The position numbers were made by a program, and so were the translations under genes. A stretch of DNA of 64,000 nucleotides from Chroococcidiopsis sp. CCMEE 29 (GTDB taxonomy: Bacteria; Cyanobacteriota; Cyanobacteriia; Cyanobacteriales; Chroococcidiopsidaceae). The stretch lies in the NCBI RefSeq assembly GCF_023558375.1, contig NZ_CP083761.1, positions 2,040,001 to 2,104,000 on the forward strand. The letters run 5' to 3'. Each line of letters starts with the position of its first letter. The first letter of the stretch is position 1. Under the pieces are notes generated by a model. It did no database searches. It was not told the DNA's origin and saw only the letters and a list, made by a program, of their open reading frames with translations. Shown here in pieces: positions 45,417 through 53,374 of the stretch.

Positions 45417-46415
45417 ATGTTTCCAATTCAGCGCCCTCGCCGCCTTAGAAGCCATCCCCAGCTGCGCCGGATGGTGCGTGAGACTGTTTTAACCACCAAT
45501 GACTTAATCTATCCTCTGTTTGCCGTACCTGGTGAAGGAATTGCCAAAGAAGTTAAATCCATGCCCGGAGTCTACCAGTTGTCGGTAGACAAAATTGTGG
45601 AAGAAGCGAAAGAGGTATTTGACCTCGGCATCCCTGGAATTATTCTGTTTGGTATTCCTGAAGATAAAGACACAGACGCAACCGGCGCGTGGCATGATTG
45701 CGGCATTGTGCAAAAAGCGGCTACTGCTGTCAAACAGGCAGTACCGGATTTGATTGTAATTGCCGACACCTGCTTGTGTGAATACACTGTTCACGGTCAC
45801 TGTGGCTATTTGGAAATTGGCGACTTAACAGGGCGGGTGTTAAATGACCCAACGCTGGAGTTATTGAAGAAAACAGCGGTTTCTCAAGCCAAAGCTGGTG
45901 CAGATATTATCGCGCCTTCAGGGATGATGGATGGGTTTGTGGAGGCGATCCGTAGCGCTTTGGATGCAGCTGGTTATGAAGACACGCCAATTTTGTCCTA
46001 TGCTGCTAAGTATGCTTCGGCTTACTATGGACCGTTCCGGGATGCGGCGGATTCCTCACCGCAATTTGGCGATCGCCGCACCTATCAAATGGACCCTGGT
46101 AATGGTCGCGAAGCACTCAAAGAAATTCAACTTGATATTGCTGAAGGGGCAGATATGCTAATGGTTAAGCCTGCTTTGGCATATATGGATATCATTTGGC
46201 GGGTTAAGGAAGCAACCAACTTACCCGTTGCTGCCTACAACGTATCAGGGGAATATTCGATGATTAAGGCAGCTGCTCTTAACGGTTGGATTGATGAAGA
46301 GCGGGTAGTGATGGAGACTTTGACTGGCTTCAAACGGGCTGGTGCTGACTTGATTTTGACCTATCATGCCAAAGATGCTGCTCGTTGGTTAGGAGCACTA
46401 GGGGCTAGAGGCTAG
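45417..46415 (+). CDS. hemB: Delta-aminolevulinic acid dehydratase (porphobilinogen synthase)
   Basis: HemB condenses two 5-aminolevulinates to porphobilinogen, feeding heme, chlorophyll and bilins. The 332-aa product has the active-site lysine regions ([27 protein letters not shown]) and the cysteine metal site [15 protein letters not shown]. The three cysteines fit the zinc-binding type rather than the magnesium type of plants. It starts at ATG 45417. A hairpin terminator follows, shared with the convergent porin gene. Confidence 0.97.
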   Translation: MFPIQRPRRLRSHPQLRRMVRETVLTTNDLIYPLFAVPGEGIAKEVKSMPGVYQLSVDKIVEEAKEVFDLGIPGIILFGIPEDKDTDATGAWHDCGIVQKAATAVKQAVPDLIVIADTCLCEYTVHGHCGYLEIGDLTGRVLNDPTLELLKKTAVSQAKAGADIIAPSGMMDGFVEAIRSALDAAGYEDTPILSYAAKYASAYYGPFRDAADSSPQFGDRRTYQMDPGNGREALKEIQLDIAEGADMLMVKPALAYMDIIWRVKEATNLPVAAYNVSGEYSMIKAAALNGWIDEERVVMETLTGFKRAGADLILTYHAKDAARWLGALGARG

Positions 46416-46425
46416 GGATTGATCC

Positions 46426-46476
46426 TAGCTCCCAGGCTGAACCTAGGAGCTAACTGAGTGAGGCTTCGCCTCAGTT
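46426..46476. terminator. Convergent terminator between hemB and porin genes
   Basis: Two inverted repeats follow hemB: TAGCTCC...GGAGCTA (46426-46452) and AACTGAG...CTCAGTT with an inner GGC/GCC (46452-46476). The second one abuts the porin stop codon. The structure is suitable as a bidirectional terminator. Confidence 0.7.
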
Positions 46477-48116
46477 TAAAAAGTGAACGTGGTTCGGATC
46501 GTACCGATGACAATATCGTCGTTGTTGTTATTAAAGCCGGGTGCTGTAATCCAAATCACCCCTGGCGTGAGCGCAATATTTTCTGTGAGTTGGAACTGGT
46601 AGAAACCTTCGATGTGTAGTGATGTGTCTTCATCTTCATCTACATCAATGTCTGGGTTGATTGAAGCAATAGTGGAATTAGTGACTTTTGGTTCCATACC
46701 AACAACGAAACCGAGGAGATTTCCTTCTCTACCTAAATCTGGGAAGGCTAGCGTCACAGCATAGTTCCAGATGTCAAGGCTGCCACGGTCAAATAGTCCC
46801 CCAACTGTAGAAAGGAGACGAGTATTCGTGTAGCCAGCCCAACCACCTAAGATAAAGCGATCACTCAGCTGCCAAGACAATTCCACTCCATAGGCATTAG
46901 TAGAAGTTGGCACATCGACCGCTGGTATACCAAGGTTATCCTCGAAGAACTCGTCATCAAACCTAGCAAAGGTGGCTCGACCGCTACCAGTTCCCGTATC
47001 ATCAGCGTTGTAGCCATAAATGTAAGTTAAGCCAATGTTGAGACGCTCTGTTGGCTTAATTACTACTTGAGCTAGAGCGCTGTAAGGTCCATTGAATAAG
47101 CCACTACCCTCTATTGGATCGTTAGCTTCACTCGCCAAATATCCTAAGCTTAATTCAAAGCGATCGCCCAACTGTTGGCGGATGCCTAAACCTGCGCCAT
47201 CCCCTAGATAATAAATTGGATTGCGCGTCCCAAAAGCAGACAGTGCCCCCGTTCCACCGTCTCCATCTAGGATGTTAACTGTACTAGCAAAGTCATCGAA
47301 TGCAGTACCACTAGCACCGATAACCACCTCTGTCTGTTCAGTCAAAGGGAAGCTATATAACAGAACCTCAAGACCAAGATCGTTATCTTCGTCTTGGGTA
47401 AAAGCTAGTTCTCCCTCGCCTGTCCCAGTAACTGTAGAGAATCCAGCAAAGTTTCCAGTTGCAAGTCTTGTAAACAGCAGATCGCGACCTGTGAAACTGG
47501 TATTTAATTCAAGGCGCGCCCGATTCACAAATACTGTCGAGTTATCCAGTTCATTGCCTTCAACATCGTCGCCGCTGACGATACCTGCCACCCCAAATAC
47601 GACTTCTCCGGCAAGTTGGGTCGTGGTAGAAAATTGATTTGCTTCCAATTCGGCGGTAACGGCTTCCAGAGAATCAACACGTCCGCGCAGGGTTGCTATT
47701 TCCGCCGCAAACTCCTCTTGCAGTCGTTGCAGTGTGGCTAAGTCTTCTCGATTAACCAACTCAGCTGTTGCAGTGGTAATCAGTTCATTCACCCGATCTA
47801 AACAAGCATTCAAACCAGCAGCAAACTCGTATCGAGTCAGCGCCCGATTGCCGCGATAGGTGCCATCTGGATATCCAGCAATGCAACCATAACGCTCTAC
47901 TAGCGATTGCAACGCTTGGAATGCCCAGTCTGTAGGTTGAACGTCAGACAACTGGGTCACAGAAGTCACCTGCGATAGCGCGTTGTTTCCCTCAGCACTG
48001 GGAGTTTCAGCATCTGCTAGTAACGGACTCCCAGATGCAGGCATCGTTACACTAACAACCAGAATTGCTCCGAAAACAGCTGGACTAGCCAACAGCGAGT
48101 TCCACATCTTCATCAT
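46476..48116 (-). CDS. Iron uptake porin (SLH domain + OprB-type barrel)
   Basis: The 546-aa product resembles Slr1841/Slr0042-type porins. It has a signal peptide (ending around ASGSPLLADA), one SLH domain (VQPTDWAFQALQSLVERYGC and AGYPDGTYRGNRALTRYEFA, about 55-110), a coiled coil (about 120-165) and an OprB-like beta-barrel ending in IGTIRTTFTF with the C-terminal Phe. SLH domains bind cell-wall polymers. A Fur-like box lies at 48257-48275, 141 bp upstream, consistent with iron control (inference). Confidence 0.92.
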   Translation of the reverse strand: MMKMWNSLLASPAVFGAILVVSVTMPASGSPLLADAETPSAEGNNALSQVTSVTQLSDVQPTDWAFQALQSLVERYGCIAGYPDGTYRGNRALTRYEFAAGLNACLDRVNELITTATAELVNREDLATLQRLQEEFAAEIATLRGRVDSLEAVTAELEANQFSTTTQLAGEVVFGVAGIVSGDDVEGNELDNSTVFVNRARLELNTSFTGRDLLFTRLATGNFAGFSTVTGTGEGELAFTQDEDNDLGLEVLLYSFPLTEQTEVVIGASGTAFDDFASTVNILDGDGGTGALSAFGTRNPIYYLGDGAGLGIRQQLGDRFELSLGYLASEANDPIEGSGLFNGPYSALAQVVIKPTERLNIGLTYIYGYNADDTGTGSGRATFARFDDEFFEDNLGIPAVDVPTSTNAYGVELSWQLSDRFILGGWAGYTNTRLLSTVGGLFDRGSLDIWNYAVTLAFPDLGREGNLLGFVVGMEPKVTNSTIASINPDIDVDEDEDTSLHIEGFYQFQLTENIALTPGVIWITAPGFNNNNDDIVIGTIRTTFTF

Positions 48117-48680
48117 TTTTACCTCTTGTCCTCACACCGATTCAAGCTTCACAGCTATTTACTTAAATCTAGAGAAGGTTGACTGTCTCTAGAAATCCAC
48201 CCTACTGCTGTGACACACACCACTAAAAATTTTTCTTAACCTAGTTTACGGGAAATAAGAACAATAATCATTCTCGTAAATGAATCATTAGCTTTGATGT
48301 TGGTGTCCTAGGTTGATATCGTTAAAAATCTTAAAATAATTAAAACTTTTACTTGCTTGTCAAAGCAATCCCCCACTAGGGCATCGAGAGTTCGTTTTTT
48401 GGTTTTTTTAACCAAGCTTTGCTCACTTTTATCCGAAATTGGCTTATAAATGCCCAGGTAGGGCATTGTATTTTCAGACTGAGATTGGCAAGGTTTAACT
48501 TGGTCTTGATTTTCCTAGGTACTTGAGAGGACTTGGCAAGTAGTGCGCGATGCGAGCTGCTTCCAGGCTTGAAACTCTCCCCAAGCTTCTTCTGCGTTGC
48601 GATTGTGAACCTTTTGTGGTCGCGGTACAGATTTGCTGCTCAAGCACAGTAGGAAAACAACTTAGATAAAGAGAAGCACG
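48117..48680. promoter_or_regulatory. Divergent region with Fur-like box
   Basis: These 564 bp separate the iron porin from the DUF4198 gene. AAGAACAATAATCATTCTC at 48257-48275 matches 13-14 of 19 positions of the Fur box consensus. A small hairpin ATGCCC/GGGCAT lies near 48450. No reading frame or known riboswitch pattern is visible in the remainder. Confidence 0.5.
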
Positions 48681-49472
48681 ATGGTTCTAAAACACCTAAA
48701 ACACTTGTTCTTTGCTTTTGCAATGCTACCTCTGCTGGTTCAACCTGCCTTCGCTCATGTTGTCTGGTTTGACTACAAGGATGGAGAATATGAACTTATA
48801 TTCGGTCATCCAGAGTCTGGTCCAGAAGACTTGGACGCGTCAAAGTTCCGTTCAGCCACAGCCTATGATTTGAACAAACAGGTTGTCCCTGTTGAAATTG
48901 ACAGGCAAGATGGTATATCCGTTGTCCCCCAGGGAGACATTGCAGCGCTGACTGCCTTGTATGATAATGGCTACTGGCTTAGAAACCCTGGTGATTCTAG
49001 TTCTCAAAACATTTCCCAACAAGAGGCAGAGGCTGTTAACTACGCCAATGTCACTAATTTTGTGAAGTACACTAAGGCTCTTTATGACTGGTCCGAACCG
49101 ATTTCGCAGCCGTTCGACCTTCCGCTTGAAATCATGCCTCTACAGAACCCCTTGCAGGTAACGGCAGGAGAAACACTGCCAATTCAGGTTTTATATCAAG
49201 GAAAGCAGATTAATGATGCTTTAGTGGAATACAACGGAGAAACGGTAAATGTGAATGCAGAGGGCGTTGCTTACATCCCTGTCGGCGAAGATGGACTGCA
49301 ACCAATCGAAGCAAGCTACACCAGCCCCAAAGATAATGCTCCTGGTGTTTCTCACGCTACCACTTTGACCGCACAAGCCGTTCCTGAACCGTCAGCATTG
49401 CTTGGTTTAGGAGCATTTGGTCTACTGGCTTTTATTGGTAAACGCAGGCTAAATTCAAGCCGTGGGTATTAA
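48681..49472 (+). CDS. Exported DUF4198-type protein with PEP-CTERM anchor
   Basis: The 263-aa product has a signal peptide (FAMLPLLVQPAFAH) and a DUF4198-like domain beginning HVVWFDYKDGEYELIFGHPE, with a beta-sandwich second half (GETLPIQVLYQGKQINDAL). It ends in a sorting signal, VPEPSALLGLGAFGLLAFIGKRR, typical of PEP-CTERM proteins processed by exosortase. DUF4198 proteins are found beside nickel/cobalt uptake genes; here the neighbours are zinc uptake genes. A metal-binding periplasmic role is inference. Confidence 0.8.
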   Translation: MVLKHLKHLFFAFAMLPLLVQPAFAHVVWFDYKDGEYELIFGHPESGPEDLDASKFRSATAYDLNKQVVPVEIDRQDGISVVPQGDIAALTALYDNGYWLRNPGDSSSQNISQQEAEAVNYANVTNFVKYTKALYDWSEPISQPFDLPLEIMPLQNPLQVTAGETLPIQVLYQGKQINDALVEYNGETVNVNAEGVAYIPVGEDGLQPIEASYTSPKDNAPGVSHATTLTAQAVPEPSALLGLGAFGLLAFIGKRRLNSSRGY

Positions 49473-49571
49473 TTAGGAAGTATGCCGCGATAGAGATAGC
49501 ATTGCATCTATTTCTTTCATGGCTTAGGAAGCGAAAGAATGGGCTTTTGAATGACTCATTGCTCTAAATCC

Positions 49572-49600
49572 ACCTGTAGTATTCGTGCTACAGGTTTTTT
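49572..49600 (+). terminator. Rho-independent terminator after the DUF4198 gene
   Basis: ACCTGTAG pairs with CTACAGGT around an 8-nt loop and a T6 run follows. It separates the DUF4198 transcript from znuA. Confidence 0.8.
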
Positions 49601-49612
49601 ATTCACTATTCC

Positions 49613-49735
49613 CGTACGGGTGGGTTCTACCGACTTGTCTGTTGGCTCATAGGTGCGTCTGATGAACCCGCCCCTACTTCTTGTGATTTGGCTCATAGGT
49701 ATTGTCTGATCAACCTGCCCCTACTTCTTGTGATA
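49613..49735. repeat. Partial GTAGGGGC element with tandem 46-bp copy
   Basis: GTACGGGTGGGTTC...GAACCCGCCCCTAC (49613-49676) is a member of the dispersed palindrome family. Its right part (TTGGCTCATAGGT...CCCCTACTTCTTGTGAT) is repeated once more directly after it, ending near 49735, with several substitutions. Confidence 0.75.
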
Positions 49736-49759
49736 GTGATTCAGTTTTCAGTTGTAGAA

Positions 49760-49774
49760 TAAGATTCATTATCA
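49760..49774 (+). promoter_or_regulatory. Zur-box-like site upstream of znuA
   Basis: TAAGATTCATTATCA matches the cyanobacterial Zur consensus (TGATAATNATTATCA) perfectly in the right half (ATTATCA) and at 4 of 7 positions in the left half. It lies 34 bp before the znuA start codon, the position expected for a zinc-responsive repressor site. Confidence 0.6.
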
Positions 49775-49807
49775 TCAGGTAGTTTGCTCAGAAGCAATCT
49801 CTAACCC

Positions 49808-50827
49808 ATGAAGATCAGGAAAGAAACTGAAAGCCACCCTCCCTTGGGATACCGCACCAGAAGGAGAGGTTTATCCGTACTAGCGCTGCTGCTGCTATCA
49901 GCTATCACGGGTTGTGAACAACCCACTGCAACGCAGCCTCAGGCGCAGGAGGCTACACCTCAAGCACAGCAGCTCGAAGTGGTGGCAACTTTTCTGCCAA
50001 TGTATTGGTTAACCAGAGCAGTGACTGGAGATACAGCAAACGTAGATGTTTTGATTCCACCAGGCTCAGAGGTACATGAATACCAGGCAACACCAGCAGA
50101 TGTGCAAGCGATCGCCCAAGCTAATGTGTTAGTGAAAAATGGTCTGGGTATGGAGGAATTTCTCGCAGGCACGGTAAAAAGTGCTCAGAATCCTCAGCTG
50201 AGAGAGATTAATACCAGCCAAGGCATTGAGCCTTTGAAAGATACTGCGCCAGTTGCGGCTAAAACGGACGATCACGATCATGATCATGCGGGAGAAACCG
50301 ATCATGGTCACACCCACGAGGAGGGAAATCCTCATGTCTGGCTCGATCCAGTGTTGGCGCAACAGCAGGTAACAAATATTCGTGACGGTTTAATTGCAGC
50401 TGACCCCGCGAATAAAGCAACCTATGAAGCCAACGCTGCTACCTATGTCCAGCAGTTGCAGACACTAGATAAAGAGTTTCAGCAGCGCTTGCAAAAGTAT
50501 CCCAACTGTACGTTTGTAACCTTTCATGACGCTTACCCTTACCTGGCTAATCGCTACGGTTTGAAGCAGGTTGCAGTGGTGCAAATTCCAGAAGATCAAC
50601 TCTCACCCGCGGATGTAAGTAATACGATTAATGCGGTGAAAAAGTACAACGTTAAAGCCGTGTTTGGAGAACCAGAGGTAGATAACCGATTGCTGAAAAG
50701 TCTTGCTCAAGACCTGAACTTGACTTACCGAGTGATAGATCCTTTGGAATCAGGACCACTCGATCCGCAGCACTACTTCCAAGTGATGCGGACCAATCTG
50801 CAAAGCATAGAAGCAGGTTGTCGATAG
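49808..50827 (+). CDS. znuA: Zinc ABC transporter, substrate-binding protein
   Basis: ZnuA captures zinc in the periplasm for the ZnuBC transporter. The 339-aa product has a lipoprotein-like signal (LLLLSAITGCEQ), the ZnuA-type cluster A-I fold and a His/Asp-rich loop (DDHDHDHAGETDHGHTH) typical of zinc rather than manganese binding. Metal-binding residues lie in PHVWLDPVLA and TFHDAYPYLANRYG. It is followed at once by znuC, and a Zur-like site precedes it. Confidence 0.95.
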   Translation: MKIRKETESHPPLGYRTRRRGLSVLALLLLSAITGCEQPTATQPQAQEATPQAQQLEVVATFLPMYWLTRAVTGDTANVDVLIPPGSEVHEYQATPADVQAIAQANVLVKNGLGMEEFLAGTVKSAQNPQLREINTSQGIEPLKDTAPVAAKTDDHDHDHAGETDHGHTHEEGNPHVWLDPVLAQQQVTNIRDGLIAADPANKATYEANAATYVQQLQTLDKEFQQRLQKYPNCTFVTFHDAYPYLANRYGLKQVAVVQIPEDQLSPADVSNTINAVKKYNVKAVFGEPEVDNRLLKSLAQDLNLTYRVIDPLESGPLDPQHYFQVMRTNLQSIEAGCR

Positions 50828-50832
50828 CCTTG

Positions 50833-51657
50833 ATGCACTCTAAAACAACTCACACCCAATACCCTGTTTTGAGGGTAGAGGGATTAACCGTTTATCAGGG
50901 CAGTTATCTTGCTGTCCGCGATGTCTCATTTGAATTGTTACCAGGAACAGATACAGCTGTAGTTGGTCCCAATGGAGCAGGTAAAAGTACGCTAGTGCAA
51001 GCGATTCTAGGGTTAATTCCGCGAACTGGCAAGGTTGAAATTTTTGGTCGCCCAGTCGAACGGTTGGGGCATTTATGTCATCAAATCGGCTATATGCCAC
51101 AGAATTTTATCTTTGACCGGAGTTTCCCCATTTCTGTAAGCGAATTAGTGGGGTTGGGATGGGTAAAGGGACGAAGGGCGAGGGGCGAGGGGCGAGAGAT
51201 AAACCGTCGCAACTCAGCAATTGGATTTATGGGGATTCAACAACAATTGCCGGAAAAACAAGTAGCAATTTCGCAAGCTTTACAGCGAGTCGGCGCTTAC
51301 AATCTGCGGCATAAAGGAATCGGCACCCTCAGTGGTGGTGAACTGAAGCGAGTGTTACTAGCTTATTGCTTAGTGATGCCTCGTCAGCTTTTGGTACTGG
51401 ATGAAGCGTTTGCTGGTATTGATGTGCAAGGTGCGGCAGATTTTTATGCCTTACTGGATGAACTCAAGCGCGAGGAAAATTGGACTGTTTTGCAAGTTTC
51501 CCATGATATTGATATGGTGAGCCGTCGTTGCGATCGCGTTATCTGCCTCAACCAAAGTCTAGTCTGCACTGGAACACCAGAGATTGCTCTTTCACCCCAA
51601 AACCTGTTAGCTACCTATGGTCCTAGCTTCAGTCGCTACCACCATCACCATAACTAG
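50833..51657 (+). CDS. znuC: Zinc ABC transporter, ATP-binding protein
   Basis: ZnuC powers zinc import. The product has Walker A VGPNGAGKSTLVQAIL, signature LSGGELKRVLLAYCL, Walker B LLVLDEAFAGID and the H-loop (VSHDIDMV). I chose the ATG at 50833, 6 nt past the znuA stop; a TTG at 50818 overlaps znuA and is also open. An insert (GRRARGEGREINRR) is encoded by a GGGCGAG heptamer array at 51172-51200, three units long, so it keeps the frame. The C-terminus is His-rich (RYHHHHN). Confidence 0.93.
   Translation: MHSKTTHTQYPVLRVEGLTVYQGSYLAVRDVSFELLPGTDTAVVGPNGAGKSTLVQAILGLIPRTGKVEIFGRPVERLGHLCHQIGYMPQNFIFDRSFPISVSELVGLGWVKGRRARGEGREINRRNSAIGFMGIQQQLPEKQVAISQALQRVGAYNLRHKGIGTLSGGELKRVLLAYCLVMPRQLLVLDEAFAGIDVQGAADFYALLDELKREENWTVLQVSHDIDMVSRRCDRVICLNQSLVCTGTPEIALSPQNLLATYGPSFSRYHHHHN
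51172..51200. repeat. GGGCGAG heptamer array inside znuC
   Basis: Three tandem copies of GGGCGAG (21 bp, divisible by three) are read in frame within znuC and encode an Arg/Gly/Glu-rich loop. Confidence 0.8.
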
Positions 51658-51778
51658 GGATTAGAGGTTAGGGGTTAGAGGTTAGGCAGGAAACTCCAGA
51701 TAAACTTTCTTAAAAACAAAGACTATTAATCCACCAGCAGATCTTCTAGTTCTTTTCCTAATCCCTAATCCCTAATTT

Positions 51779-52282
51779 TTATCCCTCCGGTTCGTCTAGA
51801 TGTTCGGCGACGGAGTAATAAAGATTCAGCACGTGACTATCATGGAGGTGATAGAAAACATTACGTCCCTGCTTGCGATAGCTCACAAGCCGCATCGTCC
51901 TGAGAGTCCGCAGCTGATGGGAAACAGCTGATTCACTCATATCTAGTGCTGCTGCCAAGTCACAGACACAAAGTTCTTTTTCTGCCAAAACAGAGAGAAT
52001 CCGCAGGCGGTTGGCATCTCCTAAGAGACTAAAGAACTCTGCCATGCGTTGAGCTTTGTCAGTGTTGAGGATGTGGCTTTGAAGGTGACAGACATCATCA
52101 ACATCAACAGGGTGTGGAGGATTGCACTTAAGAGTTTCTGCCTCCTGAATAGAATTAGTTACAGCCCGATTAATAGCAGGGTAAACTGACATTTTGCGAT
52201 GATGTTGTTGAATTCGTTGCCCGGTTAAATTTGCAGACACCCCAAGTATAGCTTGGGCTTTTAGTGATACTTGAGCAGACAT
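51779..52282 (-). CDS. ArsR/SmtB-family zinc-sensing repressor (ZiaR-like)
   Basis: This metal-sensing winged-helix repressor has 167 residues. The DNA-binding core is LLGDANRLRILSVL, ELCVCDLAAALDMSESAVSH and LVSYRKQGRNVFYHL. The alpha3N CVC motif matches ZiaR. The C-terminal helix has DSH then EHLDE with the exact D-x-H-x10-H-x2-E spacing of the SmtB/ZiaR alpha5 zinc site. It lies on the opposite strand between znuC and znuB. From ATG 52282 it overlaps the znuB start; an ATG at 52195 would leave room for a promoter. Confidence 0.92.
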   Translation of the reverse strand: MSAQVSLKAQAILGVSANLTGQRIQQHHRKMSVYPAINRAVTNSIQEAETLKCNPPHPVDVDDVCHLQSHILNTDKAQRMAEFFSLLGDANRLRILSVLAEKELCVCDLAAALDMSESAVSHQLRTLRTMRLVSYRKQGRNVFYHLHDSHVLNLYYSVAEHLDEPEG

Positions 52283-53150
52283 GGATTTATTAAATCACTA
52301 TTTTTGTATTTGGTTAGCCGTCACTGGCGCTGATGAGTTGGTGACGTTGCTACAGTTTCCCTTTATGCAACGGGCGATCGCGGGTGCTGTGTTAATGGGA
52401 CTCCTCGGTGGCTTACTTGGCAGCTTCGTGACGTTGCGGCAGTTGTCTTTTTTTAGCCATGCTGTTGGTCATGCTGCCTTAGTGGGCATTGCTTTAGGTG
52501 CCCTGTTGCAGTTAAATCCTACCTGGATGCTGTTGCCTTTTACGCTGATTTTTGGCTTGGTCGTACTCTACTTGATTGACCAAACTGATTTAGCAACTGA
52601 CAGCGTTCTTAGTATTGTTCTTTCAGGAGCATTGGCGCTTGGTGTGATTCTTACTAGCTTCATTCAAGGTTATCGGGGCAACCTCATAGGAGTGCTGTTT
52701 GGGGATATTTTGGCGATCAACGTGACTGATTTGATTTTGACACTGTTGGTGCTTGTTGGTGGCAGCATCTTCTTGCTATCTAGCCTACGGCAGCAAATTT
52801 TGTTGACACTTAACCCCGCTGTAGCACAGGTTCAGGGTATTCGAGTCCAGCTGTATCGCTACGCCTTTGTTGTACTACTCTCACTAGCTGTTGCCGTGGC
52901 GATTAAAGCTGTGGGCGTTTTACTTGTGAATGCCTTCCTCGTGATTCCAGCATCTACTGCCAAACTGCTGAGTCATCACTTTAGCCGCTTCCTCGGCATA
53001 TCCGTGATTTTAGGTGCCATTAGCAGCATTGTTGGAATACTTGTGTCTGGTGTTTTCAACTTTGCCTCCGGTCCCAGCATCGTGCTTGTGCAATTTTTGC
53101 TATTTTTAGCCGTTTTCAGCTGGGCTAAGCTGACGATGAAACCGGCATGA
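52281..53150 (+). CDS. znuB: Zinc ABC transporter, permease protein
   Basis: ZnuB is the membrane channel of the zinc importer. The 289-aa product has about eight transmembrane helices of the ABC-3 family, with FMQRAIAGAVLMGLLGGLLGSF and LSFFSHAVGHAALVGIALG as signature segments. The ATG at 52281 overlaps the divergent repressor start by 2 bp (CATG). No ribosome binding site is obvious. The separation from znuA-znuC by a regulator on the other strand is unusual for this operon. Confidence 0.93.
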   Translation: MDLLNHYFCIWLAVTGADELVTLLQFPFMQRAIAGAVLMGLLGGLLGSFVTLRQLSFFSHAVGHAALVGIALGALLQLNPTWMLLPFTLIFGLVVLYLIDQTDLATDSVLSIVLSGALALGVILTSFIQGYRGNLIGVLFGDILAINVTDLILTLLVLVGGSIFLLSSLRQQILLTLNPAVAQVQGIRVQLYRYAFVVLLSLAVAVAIKAVGVLLVNAFLVIPASTAKLLSHHFSRFLGISVILGAISSIVGILVSGVFNFASGPSIVLVQFLLFLAVFSWAKLTMKPA

Positions 53151-53218
53151 ATTTTAGTTGAGGTACTTGCCAATATCTCGTTAAGTTTGCTAGCTTAATA
53201 AAGCACCAAAATTAATCG

Positions 53219-53291
<73 letters not shown>

Positions 53292-53366
53292 TTTTTATTA
53301 TAAAAATCTATCGGCTGAAACTACATAAATCTAGGAGCGCCTATTTAGATATTTTTTGTAAGCGAT

Positions 53367-53374
53367 TGCGGTGT
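53367..53374. repeat. 8-bp target site duplication, left copy
   Basis: TGCGGTGT precedes the left inverted repeat and recurs exactly after the right inverted repeat (54434-54441). Eight-base duplications are the rule for IS1595-type elements. Confidence 0.9.

Noticed and set aside
52255-52290. SmtB-type operator overlapping the znuB and repressor starts
   Set aside because: GATACTTGAGCA resembles one half of a SmtB/ZiaR site, but the second half is too weak to support a call.
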